Source: Rugosibacter sp.
GTDB taxonomy: Bacteria; Pseudomonadota; Gammaproteobacteria; Burkholderiales; Rhodocyclaceae
Assembly: GCA_030645365.1 (NCBI GenBank)
Contig: JAUSMB010000045.1
Location: 1 to 38,965, forward strand
Direction of reading: 5' to 3'
Length of the DNA stretch: 38,965 bases
How positions within the stretch are numbered: the first letter of the stretch is position 1; each line of letters starts with the position of its first letter. Below are positions 9,012 through 16,224 of this stretch, piece by piece. Position numbers and translations under genes: made by a program. The notes below the pieces were generated by a model that saw only the letters and a list, made by a program, of their open reading frames with translations, did not search any database and was not told where the DNA came from.

Positions 9012-11405
9012 ATGCAATTTTCTGAATCCTGGCTGCGTAGCCTGTGCAACCCGCCACTCAATACTGAGGCGCTCTGTCATGTGCTGACCATGGCAGGATT
9101 GGAAGTGGAAGATGTCAAGACCGTTGCGCCTGAGTTTTCTGGTGTGTTTGTGGCGCAAGTGTTGACAGTCGAAAAACACCCTGATGCCGATAAGCTCAAT
9201 CTCTGCACTGTGGATGCAGGGCAGGGCGAGCTGTTGCACATTGTTTGCGGCGCGCCGAATGTGGCTGCTGGATTAAAAGTGCCTTGTGCGGTGGTGGGTG
9301 CTCGCTTGCCCGGCATGGACATCAAGCAAGCCAAAGTGCGTGGCATAGAGAGTTTTGGCATGCTGTGCTCGTCACGTGAGCTAGGCATAGCGGATGACCA
9401 CGGCGGTTTGCTGGTGCTGCCGGAGGATGCAGTTGTCGGCGAAAACATTCGTTCGTGCCTTGATCTGGATGACCATCTCATCACCATCAAGCTGACACCT
9501 AACCGTGCAGATTGCCTGTCGCTGCTTGGCATTGCGCGCGAACTGTCGGCATTGACAGGCGCGCCGCTGATGCCGCCGGAAGTCATGCCGGTCGCCGCCG
9601 TGCATGACACGCAGCGGACAATTATCCTTGATGCCCCCGCTGCCTGCCCACGTTATTGCGGCCGCATCGTGCGTGGTGTGAATGCGCAAGCCGCCACGCC
9701 GGAATGGATCAAGCAGCGTATCGAGCGCAGTGGTATTCGCTCGATTTCAGCGGTGGTGGATATCACCAATTACGTCATGCTGGAACTTGGCCAGCCCCTG
9801 CATGCGTTTGATGACGCTAAGCTTTCAGGTGGTATCCATGTGCGTTACCCGCAGCCTGATGAGCGTTTGTTGCTGCTCAATGGCGTAGAGATTGAGCCTG
9901 CGCCGGACATGCTACTGATTGCTGACGAGAAGCGCGCACTCGCGTTGGCAGGAATCATGGGAGGCGAGCCTTCAAGCGTGACAGCGGTATCAACCGATAT
10001 TTTTCTGGAAAGCGCTTTTTTCGCGCCAGAGGCTATTGCGGGCAAAGCGCGGACTTTAGGTTTTTCATCGGATGCATCGCATCGTTATGAGCGCGGGGTG
10101 GATTTTGATTTGCCACGCCTGGCGATTGAGCGGGCAACAGCGTTGATCCTTGCATGCGGGGGAGGGCAAGTAGGTTCTATCACGGAAGCTGTTTCACCCG
10201 AGCATTTGCCTCGTCGCGCTCCGGTTAAGCTTCGTCCGGCACGTGCCACAAAAGTTTTGGGTATCGATGTCATGCCAGAGCGTGCCGCTGCACTGTTGCG
10301 CGGTTTAGGTCTGCGTGTTGCGCAGGAAGGCGATCATCTCGTTGTCACTCCCCCTTCTTTCCGCTTCGACATTGAAATTGAAGAAGACTTGATTGAGGAA
10401 ATCGCGCGCCTGCATGGGTACGACAATATTCCTTCTATCCCGCCTGTAGCGCGAGTTGCCATGATGCCTGCGACCGAGTTTAGTCGTGGCCCGATGCAGA
10501 TTCGGCAAGCAATAGCTCAGCGCGACTATCATGAAACTGTTACCTACAGCTTTGTGGATTCCGCGTGGGAGGCTGATTTTTCAAATACGACAGCCACTGC
10601 TCAACCCATAGTGTTGGCTAATCCGATTGCCAGCAACATGAGCGTGATGCGTTCAACGCTCATCGGTGGCTTGGTTGATACATTAGTCACCAACCGTAAA
10701 CGACAAACGGAGCGGGTGCGAGTTTTTGAGCTTGGGCGCTGTTTTTTCAGAACGAGCAATAAAAATAATAGTGCGCCAGTGACGGGTTTTGATCAGCCGC
10801 TTCGACTAGCGGGCTTGGCAGCAGGCTTTGCCGCACCTGATCAATGGGGCGTGCCACCACGGCGTGTAGATTTTTACGATATAAAGGCTGATGTTGAAGC
10901 GCTTTTTTCACCACACGAATTAAGCTTTGAACCCTTAATCCATTCTGCGTTTCACCCCGGGCGTAGCGCCCGTGTCATGCTAAACAATCAGCCAGTGGGC
11001 GTGCTGGGTGAGTTGCATCCTCGCTGGGTGGAAAAATACTCGCTTGGGCAGGCTCCCATGGTGTTTGAACTTGAGCTGGCTGCCTTGTTAATGACTCCGC
11101 CAACTGAGTACGCCGAAGTATCACGTTTGCCCGCAGTGATACGTGACCTTGCGCTGGTTGTCCCACAAACACAGCCATCTTCGGCCGTGCGAAATGCCTT
11201 GCTTGCAGCCGCTCCTGCGCTAGTGCGTGACATCATGTTGTTTGATGTCTATCAAGGGAAAGGTTTAAGTGAAAATCAGAAAAGTCTTGCTTTTCACATA
11301 GTTATGCAAGATACTCAACGGACTCTCGAGGATGCGGAAATCGAGGACGTTGTTGCCAAGCTTTTAGTCGTTGCGCAAAATGACTTCGGTGCTTCATTGC
11401 GGTGA
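9012..11405 (+). CDS. pheT: Phenylalanine--tRNA ligase beta subunit
   Basis: This 797-residue subunit binds tRNA-Phe and edits Tyr-tRNA-Phe. In order it has an N-terminal B1 domain, a tRNA-binding OB fold (VFVAQVLTVEKHPDADKLNLCTVDAG, about 40-150), B3/B4 editing domains (about 210-400), B5 (about 400-475), a catalytic-like core, and a C-terminal anticodon-binding FDX-ACB domain (about 703-797, SRLPAVIRDLALVV). The length matches the family. Base composition in the last third (10,550-11,400) is more AT-rich than in the first part, but the frame and motifs are intact. ihfA follows after 32 bp, an order conserved in proteobacteria. Confidence 0.97.
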   Translation: MQFSESWLRSLCNPPLNTEALCHVLTMAGLEVEDVKTVAPEFSGVFVAQVLTVEKHPDADKLNLCTVDAGQGELLHIVCGAPNVAAGLKVPCAVVGARLPGMDIKQAKVRGIESFGMLCSSRELGIADDHGGLLVLPEDAVVGENIRSCLDLDDHLITIKLTPNRADCLSLLGIARELSALTGAPLMPPEVMPVAAVHDTQRTIILDAPAACPRYCGRIVRGVNAQAATPEWIKQRIERSGIRSISAVVDITNYVMLELGQPLHAFDDAKLSGGIHVRYPQPDERLLLLNGVEIEPAPDMLLIADEKRALALAGIMGGEPSSVTAVSTDIFLESAFFAPEAIAGKARTLGFSSDASHRYERGVDFDLPRLAIERATALILACGGGQVGSITEAVSPEHLPRRAPVKLRPARATKVLGIDVMPERAAALLRGLGLRVAQEGDHLVVTPPSFRFDIEIEEDLIEEIARLHGYDNIPSIPPVARVAMMPATEFSRGPMQIRQAIAQRDYHETVTYSFVDSAWEADFSNTTATAQPIVLANPIASNMSVMRSTLIGGLVDTLVTNRKRQTERVRVFELGRCFFRTSNKNNSAPVTGFDQPLRLAGLAAGFAAPDQWGVPPRRVDFYDIKADVEALFSPHELSFEPLIHSAFHPGRSARVMLNNQPVGVLGELHPRWVEKYSLGQAPMVFELELAALLMTPPTEYAEVSRLPAVIRDLALVVPQTQPSSAVRNALLAAAPALVRDIMLFDVYQGKGLSENQKSLAFHIVMQDTQRTLEDAEIEDVVAKLLVVAQNDFGASLR

Positions 11406-11437
11406 ACTTTCATTAATTATTGGTAGCAGGAGTCTGT

Positions 11438-11743
11438 ATGACATTAACCAAATCAGAGCTGGCGGATCTTCTTTTTGAAAAAGTGGGTTTAAACAAGCGT
11501 GAAGCAAAAGATATGGTGGAAGCTTTTTTCGACGAAGTGAAAAGTGCGTTAGAAGAAGGCGATGACGTCAAGCTTTCTGGCTTCTGCAATTTTCAATTGC
11601 GTGACAAGCCGCAACGCCCGGGCCGCAATCCTAAAACGGGTGAAGAAATTCCAATCACGGCACGGCGTGTGGTTACTTTCCATGCCAGCCAAAAACTCAA
11701 AATGGCCGTAGAGGCATTCCCGCGTGGCAATACCCAGCAATAG
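11438..11743 (+). CDS. ihfA: Integration host factor subunit alpha
   Basis: IHF-alpha forms a heterodimer with IHF-beta that bends DNA sharply and acts in recombination, replication and transcription. The start is ATG 11438, preceded by CAGGAG. The longer frame from 11420 lacks a ribosome site. The 101-residue product begins [34 protein letters not shown] and carries the DNA-intercalating arm region [23 protein letters not shown], including the conserved proline. The position after pheT is diagnostic for ihfA rather than HU. The next gene overlaps its last 20 bases. Confidence 0.96.
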   Translation: MTLTKSELADLLFEKVGLNKREAKDMVEAFFDEVKSALEEGDDVKLSGFCNFQLRDKPQRPGRNPKTGEEIPITARRVVTFHASQKLKMAVEAFPRGNTQQ

Positions 11744-12164
11744 TCGGGACGAACTGCCGCCGATTCCAGCTAAACGCTACTTTACCATCGGTGAAGTGAG
11801 CGAGCTTTGCGGTGTTAAACCACACGTATTACGCTATTGGGAGCAGGAGTTTACTCAGTTGCGCCCTGTCAAGCGGCGCGGAAATCGGCGCTATTACCAA
11901 CACCATGAAGTATTGTTGGCACGCCGAATTCGAGAGCTGCTTTACCAGGACGGGTTTACGATCAACGGTGCGCGACATCGATTGGATGACCCAGCAGCAC
12001 TAAAGTTAAATGGCCAAAATGCGCCGATGAATGCATCAGTGGGTGAGTCACTTGAGGTGCAATCATCGGCGCAATTTGGTTTGCAACTCAATATGCAAAC
12101 CAGTTTGTTACGAAAAGAAATTACTGCGATTATTGATTTTTTGCGCACAGACGAGCTTAAATAG
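11724..12164 (+). CDS. MerR family transcriptional regulator
   Basis: This 146-residue protein has an N-terminal MerR-type winged helix (residues 19-85: [49 protein letters not shown]). A short C-terminal region with a predicted helix follows. No cysteine metal-binding pattern is present, so it is unlikely to be a metal sensor. A small MerR protein overlapping ihfA is a conserved gene pair in beta- and gammaproteobacteria; its target is not known to me. The start overlaps ihfA by 20 bp, suggesting translational coupling. tRNA-Pro follows on the same strand. Confidence 0.88.
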   Translation: MAIPSNSRDELPPIPAKRYFTIGEVSELCGVKPHVLRYWEQEFTQLRPVKRRGNRRYYQHHEVLLARRIRELLYQDGFTINGARHRLDDPAALKLNGQNAPMNASVGESLEVQSSAQFGLQLNMQTSLLRKEITAIIDFLRTDELK

Positions 12165-12177
12165 AGCATTCTGTTGC

Positions 12178-12183
12178 TATAAT
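12178..12183 (+). promoter_or_regulatory. -10 box of the tRNA-Pro promoter
   Basis: A consensus TATAAT lies 10 bp ahead of the mature 5' end of the tRNA. The -35 region overlaps the end of the merR gene and is weak. Confidence 0.6.
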
Positions 12184-12193
12184 TTGCGCTTGT

Positions 12194-12270
12194 CGGGGCG
12201 TGGCGCAGCCTGGTAGCGCACTTGCATGGGGTGCAAGGGGTCGAAGGTTCGAATCCTTTCGCCCCGACCA
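12194..12270 (+). tRNA. tRNA-Pro (anticodon GGG)
   Basis: The 77-nt sequence folds as a tRNA. The acceptor stem CGGGGCG pairs with CGCCCCG, and CTTGC pairs with GCAAG around the loop ATGGGGT, giving anticodon GGG. The T arm contains GGTTCGAATCC, and the encoded discriminator A is followed by CCA at 12268-12270. It reads CCC and CCU codons. Its position after ihfA-merR is conserved. No duplicated 3' end was noticed downstream, so there is no sign of an integrated element at this site. Confidence 0.97.
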
Positions 12271-12287
12271 AAGATTCAATGACTTAG

Positions 12288-12311
12288 GCCAACTTAACCG
12301 GTTGGCTTTTT
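12288..12311 (+). terminator. Intrinsic terminator after tRNA-Pro
   Basis: GCCAAC at 12288-12293 pairs with GTTGGC at 12301-12306 and is followed by five T. It lies 17 bp after the tRNA and probably ends its transcript. Confidence 0.7.
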
Positions 12312-12600
12312 CATTTCTACGCGACTTTTACGTGCCTTTGTGGGAAGTTGATCGCTTTGGCACAGGCACAATCCGAGAGCGAGAACTGGGAGTTGGGGCA
12401 ACCCCGCTTAAAACCAAAAATAGAATACTCCTGTGAGAGCTTGCGCGTAAGCTAATTGCAAATTAAGACTTGCGAATTTCAATCCCGTGTCATGGACAAG
12501 TTATCTTTTATTTCAGATGGGGAGGTAAGCTGGTTTGGCTGAGGGTGGGACTATTAGCTAAGTCGGCTAAGTCGGCTGAATCGGCTGAGTCGGATGACGG
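12312..12600. other. Non-coding spacer with a 9-bp tandem repeat
   Basis: No convincing gene is seen here on either strand. Four tandem 9-bp units of the form AGTCGGCTR occupy 12561-12596, just beyond the 3' end of the small minus-strand gene. The plus-strand frame that crosses the repeat has no ribosome site or recognisable product. Confidence 0.5.
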
Positions 12601-12795
12601 TTACTTTAGCCTCTCAGGTGGCCGCCCGGTTTTGATGATCTCCAGGGAACTCAAAGCTGCCTTGATGTAATCGTCGCTTTGGAGAGCAAAGCCACAAAGG
12701 GCAGCACGCAACACTTCACTTTTCTTCACGGCAAGTCCTTTGGTGATGCAACGCTTTTTAATAGCGCTGATTAGCTTGTATACGGCATCAGGCAT
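12601..12795 (-). CDS. Small ribbon-helix-helix-like protein, probably N-terminally truncated
   Basis: The 64-residue product reads MPDAVYKLISAIKKRCI, then LAVKKSEVLRAALCGFAL, and ends IIKTGRPPERLK. From memory this matches the C-terminal two thirds of a short proteobacterial family with an RDSFTMP...KKSELLRAGL...IKTGRP pattern, thought to be DNA-binding. The frame continues upstream of the ATG as IRDSFT, which belongs to the same family pattern. However, it meets a stop (12823-12825 on the minus strand) without any start codon. The true N-terminus is therefore missing, or the gene uses the internal ATG. No ribosome binding site is present. Function is unknown. Confidence 0.45.
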   Translation of the reverse strand: MPDAVYKLISAIKKRCITKGLAVKKSEVLRAALCGFALQSDDYIKAALSSLEIIKTGRPPERLK

Positions 12796-12896
12796 GGTGA
12801 AGCTATCTCTAATACCTTGCCATTAATCAATACGTTGACTGGCCTATTGATTACCCATAGTCAATCAACTCAAGCAGAAAAGCCCTAATGCGGATG

Positions 12897-12930
12897 CTGT
12901 AATCAAGTTGTCACTAAGCTTCCATAGACT
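12897..12930 (+). promoter_or_regulatory. Putative Pho box and promoter of phoB
   Basis: CTGTAAT at 12897-12903, four bases, then TTGTCAC at 12908-12914 form two heptamers, each matching the CTGTCAY half-site at six of seven positions. Ten bases later TAGACT (12925-12930) is a plausible -10 hexamer, giving a start near 12937. In Pho promoters the box replaces the -35 element about 10 bp before the -10, as seen here. This suggests autoregulation of phoB. Confidence 0.62.
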
Positions 12931-12965
12931 GCACCACTTTCAAAAGAGCGGCGGCATATATAGGT

Positions 12966-13655
12966 ATGGCAGCACAAATTCTGGTGGTGGAAGATGAGCT
13001 ATCAATTCAGGAGTTGATCGCAGTTAATCTGGTTCGTGCCGGTCATCGCGTGCAGCGTGCCGTTGATGCTGAAACGGCGCAAGATATGATAAAGGCAGCG
13101 CTGCCTGATCTAATCTTGCTCGACTGGATGTTGCCTGGCATATCAGGTATCGATCTGGCGCGCCGTTTGCGGGCTGCCCCGTACTCACGTGATGTGTCAA
13201 TCATCATGCTGACTGCGCGTAGCGACGAGCGTGACAAGATTACCGGACTCGAGACAGGTGTTGATGATTTCATCACCAAGCCATTTTCTCCGCGTGAATT
13301 ACTCGCCCGTATCACCGCTGTTCTGCGTCGCCGACTTCCCCATATCGCCACAGATGCAATTGAAGTAAATGGGTTACGCCTTGACTCGGCTACCCATCGT
13401 GTTACGGCATTTGGTACCGAGGTGGCGCTTGGCCCGACTGAATTTCGCCTGTTGCGTTTCCTTATGACCCATACCGAGCAGGTGCACAGCCGGGCCCAAC
13501 TGCTTAATCAGGTGTGGGGTGACCATGTTTTTGTCGAAGATCGCACGGTGGATGTGCACATCCGCCGCTTGCGCGCCGCGCTTGAAGACAGTAGCTTTGA
13601 TGCCATGATTCAGACTGTGCGCGGAAGCGGTTACCGTTTTTCGCGAAGTGTGTGA
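12966..13655 (+). CDS. phoB: Phosphate regulon response regulator PhoB
   Basis: This 229-residue OmpR/PhoB-family regulator has a receiver domain (1-120) with acidic residues E9/D10, phosphoacceptor D53 in LLDWMLPG, and the switch lysine in ITKPFSP. A winged-helix output domain (about 130-229) carries EVALGPTEFRLLRFLMTH, EDRTVDVHIRRLRAAL and QTVRGSGYRFS. Close agreement with E. coli PhoB along the whole length and the Pho box upstream support this specific call. PhoB normally works with the sensor PhoR. No phoR is adjacent; the next gene is a convergent lytic transglycosylase 11 bp away. The partner kinase must therefore be elsewhere. Confidence 0.88.
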   Translation: MAAQILVVEDELSIQELIAVNLVRAGHRVQRAVDAETAQDMIKAALPDLILLDWMLPGISGIDLARRLRAAPYSRDVSIIMLTARSDERDKITGLETGVDDFITKPFSPRELLARITAVLRRRLPHIATDAIEVNGLRLDSATHRVTAFGTEVALGPTEFRLLRFLMTHTEQVHSRAQLLNQVWGDHVFVEDRTVDVHIRRLRAALEDSSFDAMIQTVRGSGYRFSRSV

Positions 13656-13666
13656 TGAGCTTTGTA

Positions 13667-14305
13667 TCAGTCAGCTAGCATTTGTGCGCTGTTACGCAGC
13701 TGTTCATAACGCTGCAGCACTGCCGGCACGTAGCGGGCAGTTTCCGGATACGGTGGAATGCGTCGACCATGTGCCATAACGGTACCTATGCCGGCATTGT
13801 AGGCGGCCAGGGCCAGTTGTTTGTCGCCAGAAAATCTATCCAGTAGGTCGTGCAAAAGACGTGCACCACCTTGCAGGTTCTGTTTAACATCGAGCGGGTC
13901 AGTCACGCGGTAGCGACGAGCCGTGTCTGGCATTAACTGCATTAGCCCCAGTGCTCCTTTGGGTGAGATCGCTTTGGGGTTATAGCCGGATTCCACTGCG
14001 ATGACCGAATGAAGAAGGGCTACATCAATACGGTTCGCTTGCGCTGCTGCCAGAATTTCTCTATCAAGGTGACGCTTGGCTTCGCTTGTACCTCTATAGG
14101 ATATTTTTGCTACGGAAGGGTCTGGTGTTTTCCTTTTGTCGTGAAGAAACAGGCGATAGCGAGAATCCGAAGCTTGGTCGCTAAAGTGGGATGTGCCATC
14201 CTCTGCGACGAAATAGAAAATATCAGCCGTCGCTGGCTTTGCAGCAGACAGGCTGAAAGCGAGCAGTGTGGCGATACCTAATGATTTTTTTAAAAAATCG
14301 AGCAC
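13667..14305 (-). CDS. Secreted lytic transglycosylase (SLT family) with DUF4124-like N-terminus
   Basis: This 212-residue protein has a signal peptide (about 1-27, LGIATLLAFSLSAAKPATA). A short DUF4124-like segment follows (DIFYFVAEDGTSHFSD, about 28-45), then a goose-lysozyme-like SLT domain (about 78-200). The catalytic glutamate is E105 in HSVIAVESGYNP, followed by GALGLMQLMPDTARRY and LALAAYNAG. The enzyme cleaves the MurNAc-GlcNAc bond in peptidoglycan without hydrolysis. Such enzymes often open the wall for envelope-spanning machines. Its divergent placement next to the type II secretion operon suggests that role here. It converges on phoB without a clear terminator between them. Confidence 0.88.
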   Translation of the reverse strand: MLDFLKKSLGIATLLAFSLSAAKPATADIFYFVAEDGTSHFSDQASDSRYRLFLHDKRKTPDPSVAKISYRGTSEAKRHLDREILAAAQANRIDVALLHSVIAVESGYNPKAISPKGALGLMQLMPDTARRYRVTDPLDVKQNLQGGARLLHDLLDRFSGDKQLALAAYNAGIGTVMAHGRRIPPYPETARYVPAVLQRYEQLRNSAQMLAD

Positions 14306-14490
14306 TAGAGAATTAATGACTAAATCGAATCGCGGTGCATGTTTATTTCAATCGGATGATATTTTCAGTAAAGCAAAATGCATGGTCGTGACGCTCACTC
14401 TACCACCACAAAGTTTAGAAATTATTTCGATGTCCGGTTGCCGATCAGACCATTTTTGATAAAGCCGACAATGTATCGGATAGAGGCGAT
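14306..14490. other. Divergent intergenic region upstream of gspG
   Basis: This is the left part of the 293-bp gap between the transglycosylase and gspG. TTGATA at 14456-14461 and GATAGA at 14479-14484 are 17 bp apart and could form a second, sigma70-type promoter for gspG. Nothing else was recognised. Confidence 0.35.
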
Positions 14491-14524
14491 GAGTAACTTT
14501 CCTGTAACACAAGGTGCCTAGACT
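14491..14524 (+). promoter_or_regulatory. Putative Pho box and promoter of the gspG operon
   Basis: GAGTAAC (14491-14497), four bases, and CTGTAAC (14502-14508) form two heptamers. The second matches the CTGTCAY half-site at six of seven positions and the first at four. Ten bases later lies TAGACT (14519-14524), the same hexamer at the same distance as in the phoB promoter. Transcription would begin near 14531, about 68 nt before gspG. Confidence 0.45.
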
Positions 14525-14598
14525 TCACGACTCAATTGAGATTTGTCCGCCGATGTAGCCGTGTGGCTCATGTGACGGCAAAACAGACATAACCTGAT

Positions 14599-15027
14599 AT
14601 GACTCCACGCTTTCAATCTGCTACACGTGTTGCTGGATTCACCTTGCTTGAACTGCTAGTGGTCATGGTCATCATTGGCATGCTGGCCAGTTTTGTTGCG
14701 CCTAAATTTTTCGCACAGATTGGCAAATCACAAACAAAAACGGCGCGTGCCCAGATTGATGCACTGGAAAAATCACTCGATCAATATCGTCTTGATACGG
14801 GTCATTATCCAACGACCGAACAAGGACTGGCGGCATTGAACGAGCGTCCAGCAGGCGAAGCAAAATGGTCTGGGCCTTATCTGAAGAAGTCTGTGCCGAT
14901 GGATCCCTGGTCGCACGCCTACATCTACAAGAACCCGGGCGAGCATAGCGAATACGATCTGCTCTCTTATGGCAAGGACGGCCAGCCAGGTGGTACTGAT
15001 GAGGCAGAAGACATCACCAACTGGTAA
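14599..15027 (+). CDS. gspG: Type II secretion system major pseudopilin GspG
   Basis: This 142-residue class III prepilin has a short basic leader ending in glycine before the mature sequence FTLLELLVVMVIIGMLASFVAPKFF, with the conserved Glu at +5. The GspG-specific region DQYRLDTGHYPTTEQGLAAL and the C-terminal calcium-site pattern YDLLSYGKDGQPGGTDEAEDITNW are both present. Processed by a prepilin peptidase and assembled into the periplasmic pseudopilus, it pushes substrates through the secretin. No peptidase gene is in the window, so the cell must supply it from elsewhere. It is the first gene of the operon, and gspF starts 7 bp after its stop. Confidence 0.95.
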   Translation: MTPRFQSATRVAGFTLLELLVVMVIIGMLASFVAPKFFAQIGKSQTKTARAQIDALEKSLDQYRLDTGHYPTTEQGLAALNERPAGEAKWSGPYLKKSVPMDPWSHAYIYKNPGEHSEYDLLSYGKDGQPGGTDEAEDITNW

Positions 15028-15033
15028 TTGGCG

Positions 15034-16224
15034 ATGAAATATCTGGTCAAGATACTGAAGGCGGATACAGGGGTTGGCATCACGATGTTGGAGGCTGCCG
15101 ATGCCGTCGATGCCGAACGTCAAGCGGTTGCGCAAGGTCATGCCGTGTTGTCCGTCGCGCATGCACCGTTTATCAGTCGTTTGCAAACTTCCAGCACGGC
15201 GCGCTTTCCGTTGCTGCTCTTTAGCCAGGAATTACTCTCATTGCTCAACTCGGGTATCTCTATTGTTGAGGCCATAGAAACCCTGACCGAGAAGGAACAT
15301 CGACCTGCTGTGCGTGCCACGCTACAACGCATCGTTGTTGGTTTGTGTGAAGGAAAACCCTTTTCGGCCACATTGGAAGATGCACCGCAAGCCTTTCCTC
15401 CGCTCTATGCGGCGACGATCCGTGCCAGTGAGCGTACCAGTGGCCTTAGCGAAGCGCTAGCGCGCTACATTGCCTATGCTTCCCAGCTTGAAACCCTGCG
15501 GGGGCGGCTTGTTAGTGCAGCAATTTATCCGGCGCTGCTGGTGGCTGTCGGCGGCCTGGTGATTCTGTTTCTGATGGGTTATGTCGTGCCGCGCTTCTCG
15601 CATATTTACGAAGACATGGGCGGTAATTTGCCACTACTTTCGCGGCTACTGTTGCAGTGGGGGCTGGCGGTAGAACATTACTGGCCGCTGCTGCTCGGTT
15701 TGGTCGCGGCACTGGTGGTGGGTGCCATGCAAGGCAGTGTGCGCCGCACGGTGGCACAGCGGCTGGTGCGTTTGATGTGGCGTATCCCGGCGGCGGGTGA
15801 GCGCATGCGCGTATTTCAACTGACGCGAATGTACCGCACGCTGGGCATGTTGCTGCTCGGTGGCATTGCCATCGTGCCGGCGCTGGATATGGTGACTGGA
15901 CTGCTATCTTCCGCACTGCAGACGCGCCTGACTAATGTGACGAAAAGTATTCGTGAGGGAAATACGATCTCGCAGGCTTTCGAGGCAGGCGGGCTGACGA
16001 CCGCAGTTGCATTACGCATGCTGCGGGTTGGCGAGCGTGCCGGCAACATGGGCGAAATGATGGAACGTATCGCGGCTTTTCACGATGAGGAAATGGCGCG
16101 CTGGGCGGAATGGGCGACACGTCTGTTCGGTCCACTGCTGATGTTGCTGATGGGTTTGCTCATTGGTGTCATCGTCGTTCTTATGTATCTGCCGATCTTT
16201 CAGCTGACCGAGAGTATTCGATGA
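15034..16224 (+). CDS. gspF: Type II secretion system inner-membrane platform protein GspF
   Basis: This 396-residue protein has the duplicated T2SSF domain. The first cytoplasmic copy (about 60-165) includes FSQELLSLLNSGISIVEAIETL. Membrane segments follow near 165-190 and 215-235. The second copy (about 265-370) includes MYRTLGMLLLGGIAIVPALDMV and RVGERAGNMGEMMERIA, and a last membrane segment (about 367-390) ends the protein. GspF links the ATPase GspE to the pseudopilus. I chose ATG 15034; a TTG two codons upstream is possible. The last four bases overlap the gspE start (ATGA), indicating coupled translation. Confidence 0.94.
   Translation: MKYLVKILKADTGVGITMLEAADAVDAERQAVAQGHAVLSVAHAPFISRLQTSSTARFPLLLFSQELLSLLNSGISIVEAIETLTEKEHRPAVRATLQRIVVGLCEGKPFSATLEDAPQAFPPLYAATIRASERTSGLSEALARYIAYASQLETLRGRLVSAAIYPALLVAVGGLVILFLMGYVVPRFSHIYEDMGGNLPLLSRLLLQWGLAVEHYWPLLLGLVAALVVGAMQGSVRRTVAQRLVRLMWRIPAAGERMRVFQLTRMYRTLGMLLLGGIAIVPALDMVTGLLSSALQTRLTNVTKSIREGNTISQAFEAGGLTTAVALRMLRVGERAGNMGEMMERIAAFHDEEMARWAEWATRLFGPLLMLLMGLLIGVIVVLMYLPIFQLTESIR

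Noticed and set aside
12194-12965. Integration site at tRNA-Pro
   Set aside because: No duplicated tRNA 3' end, integrase or phage gene was seen in the downstream spacer.
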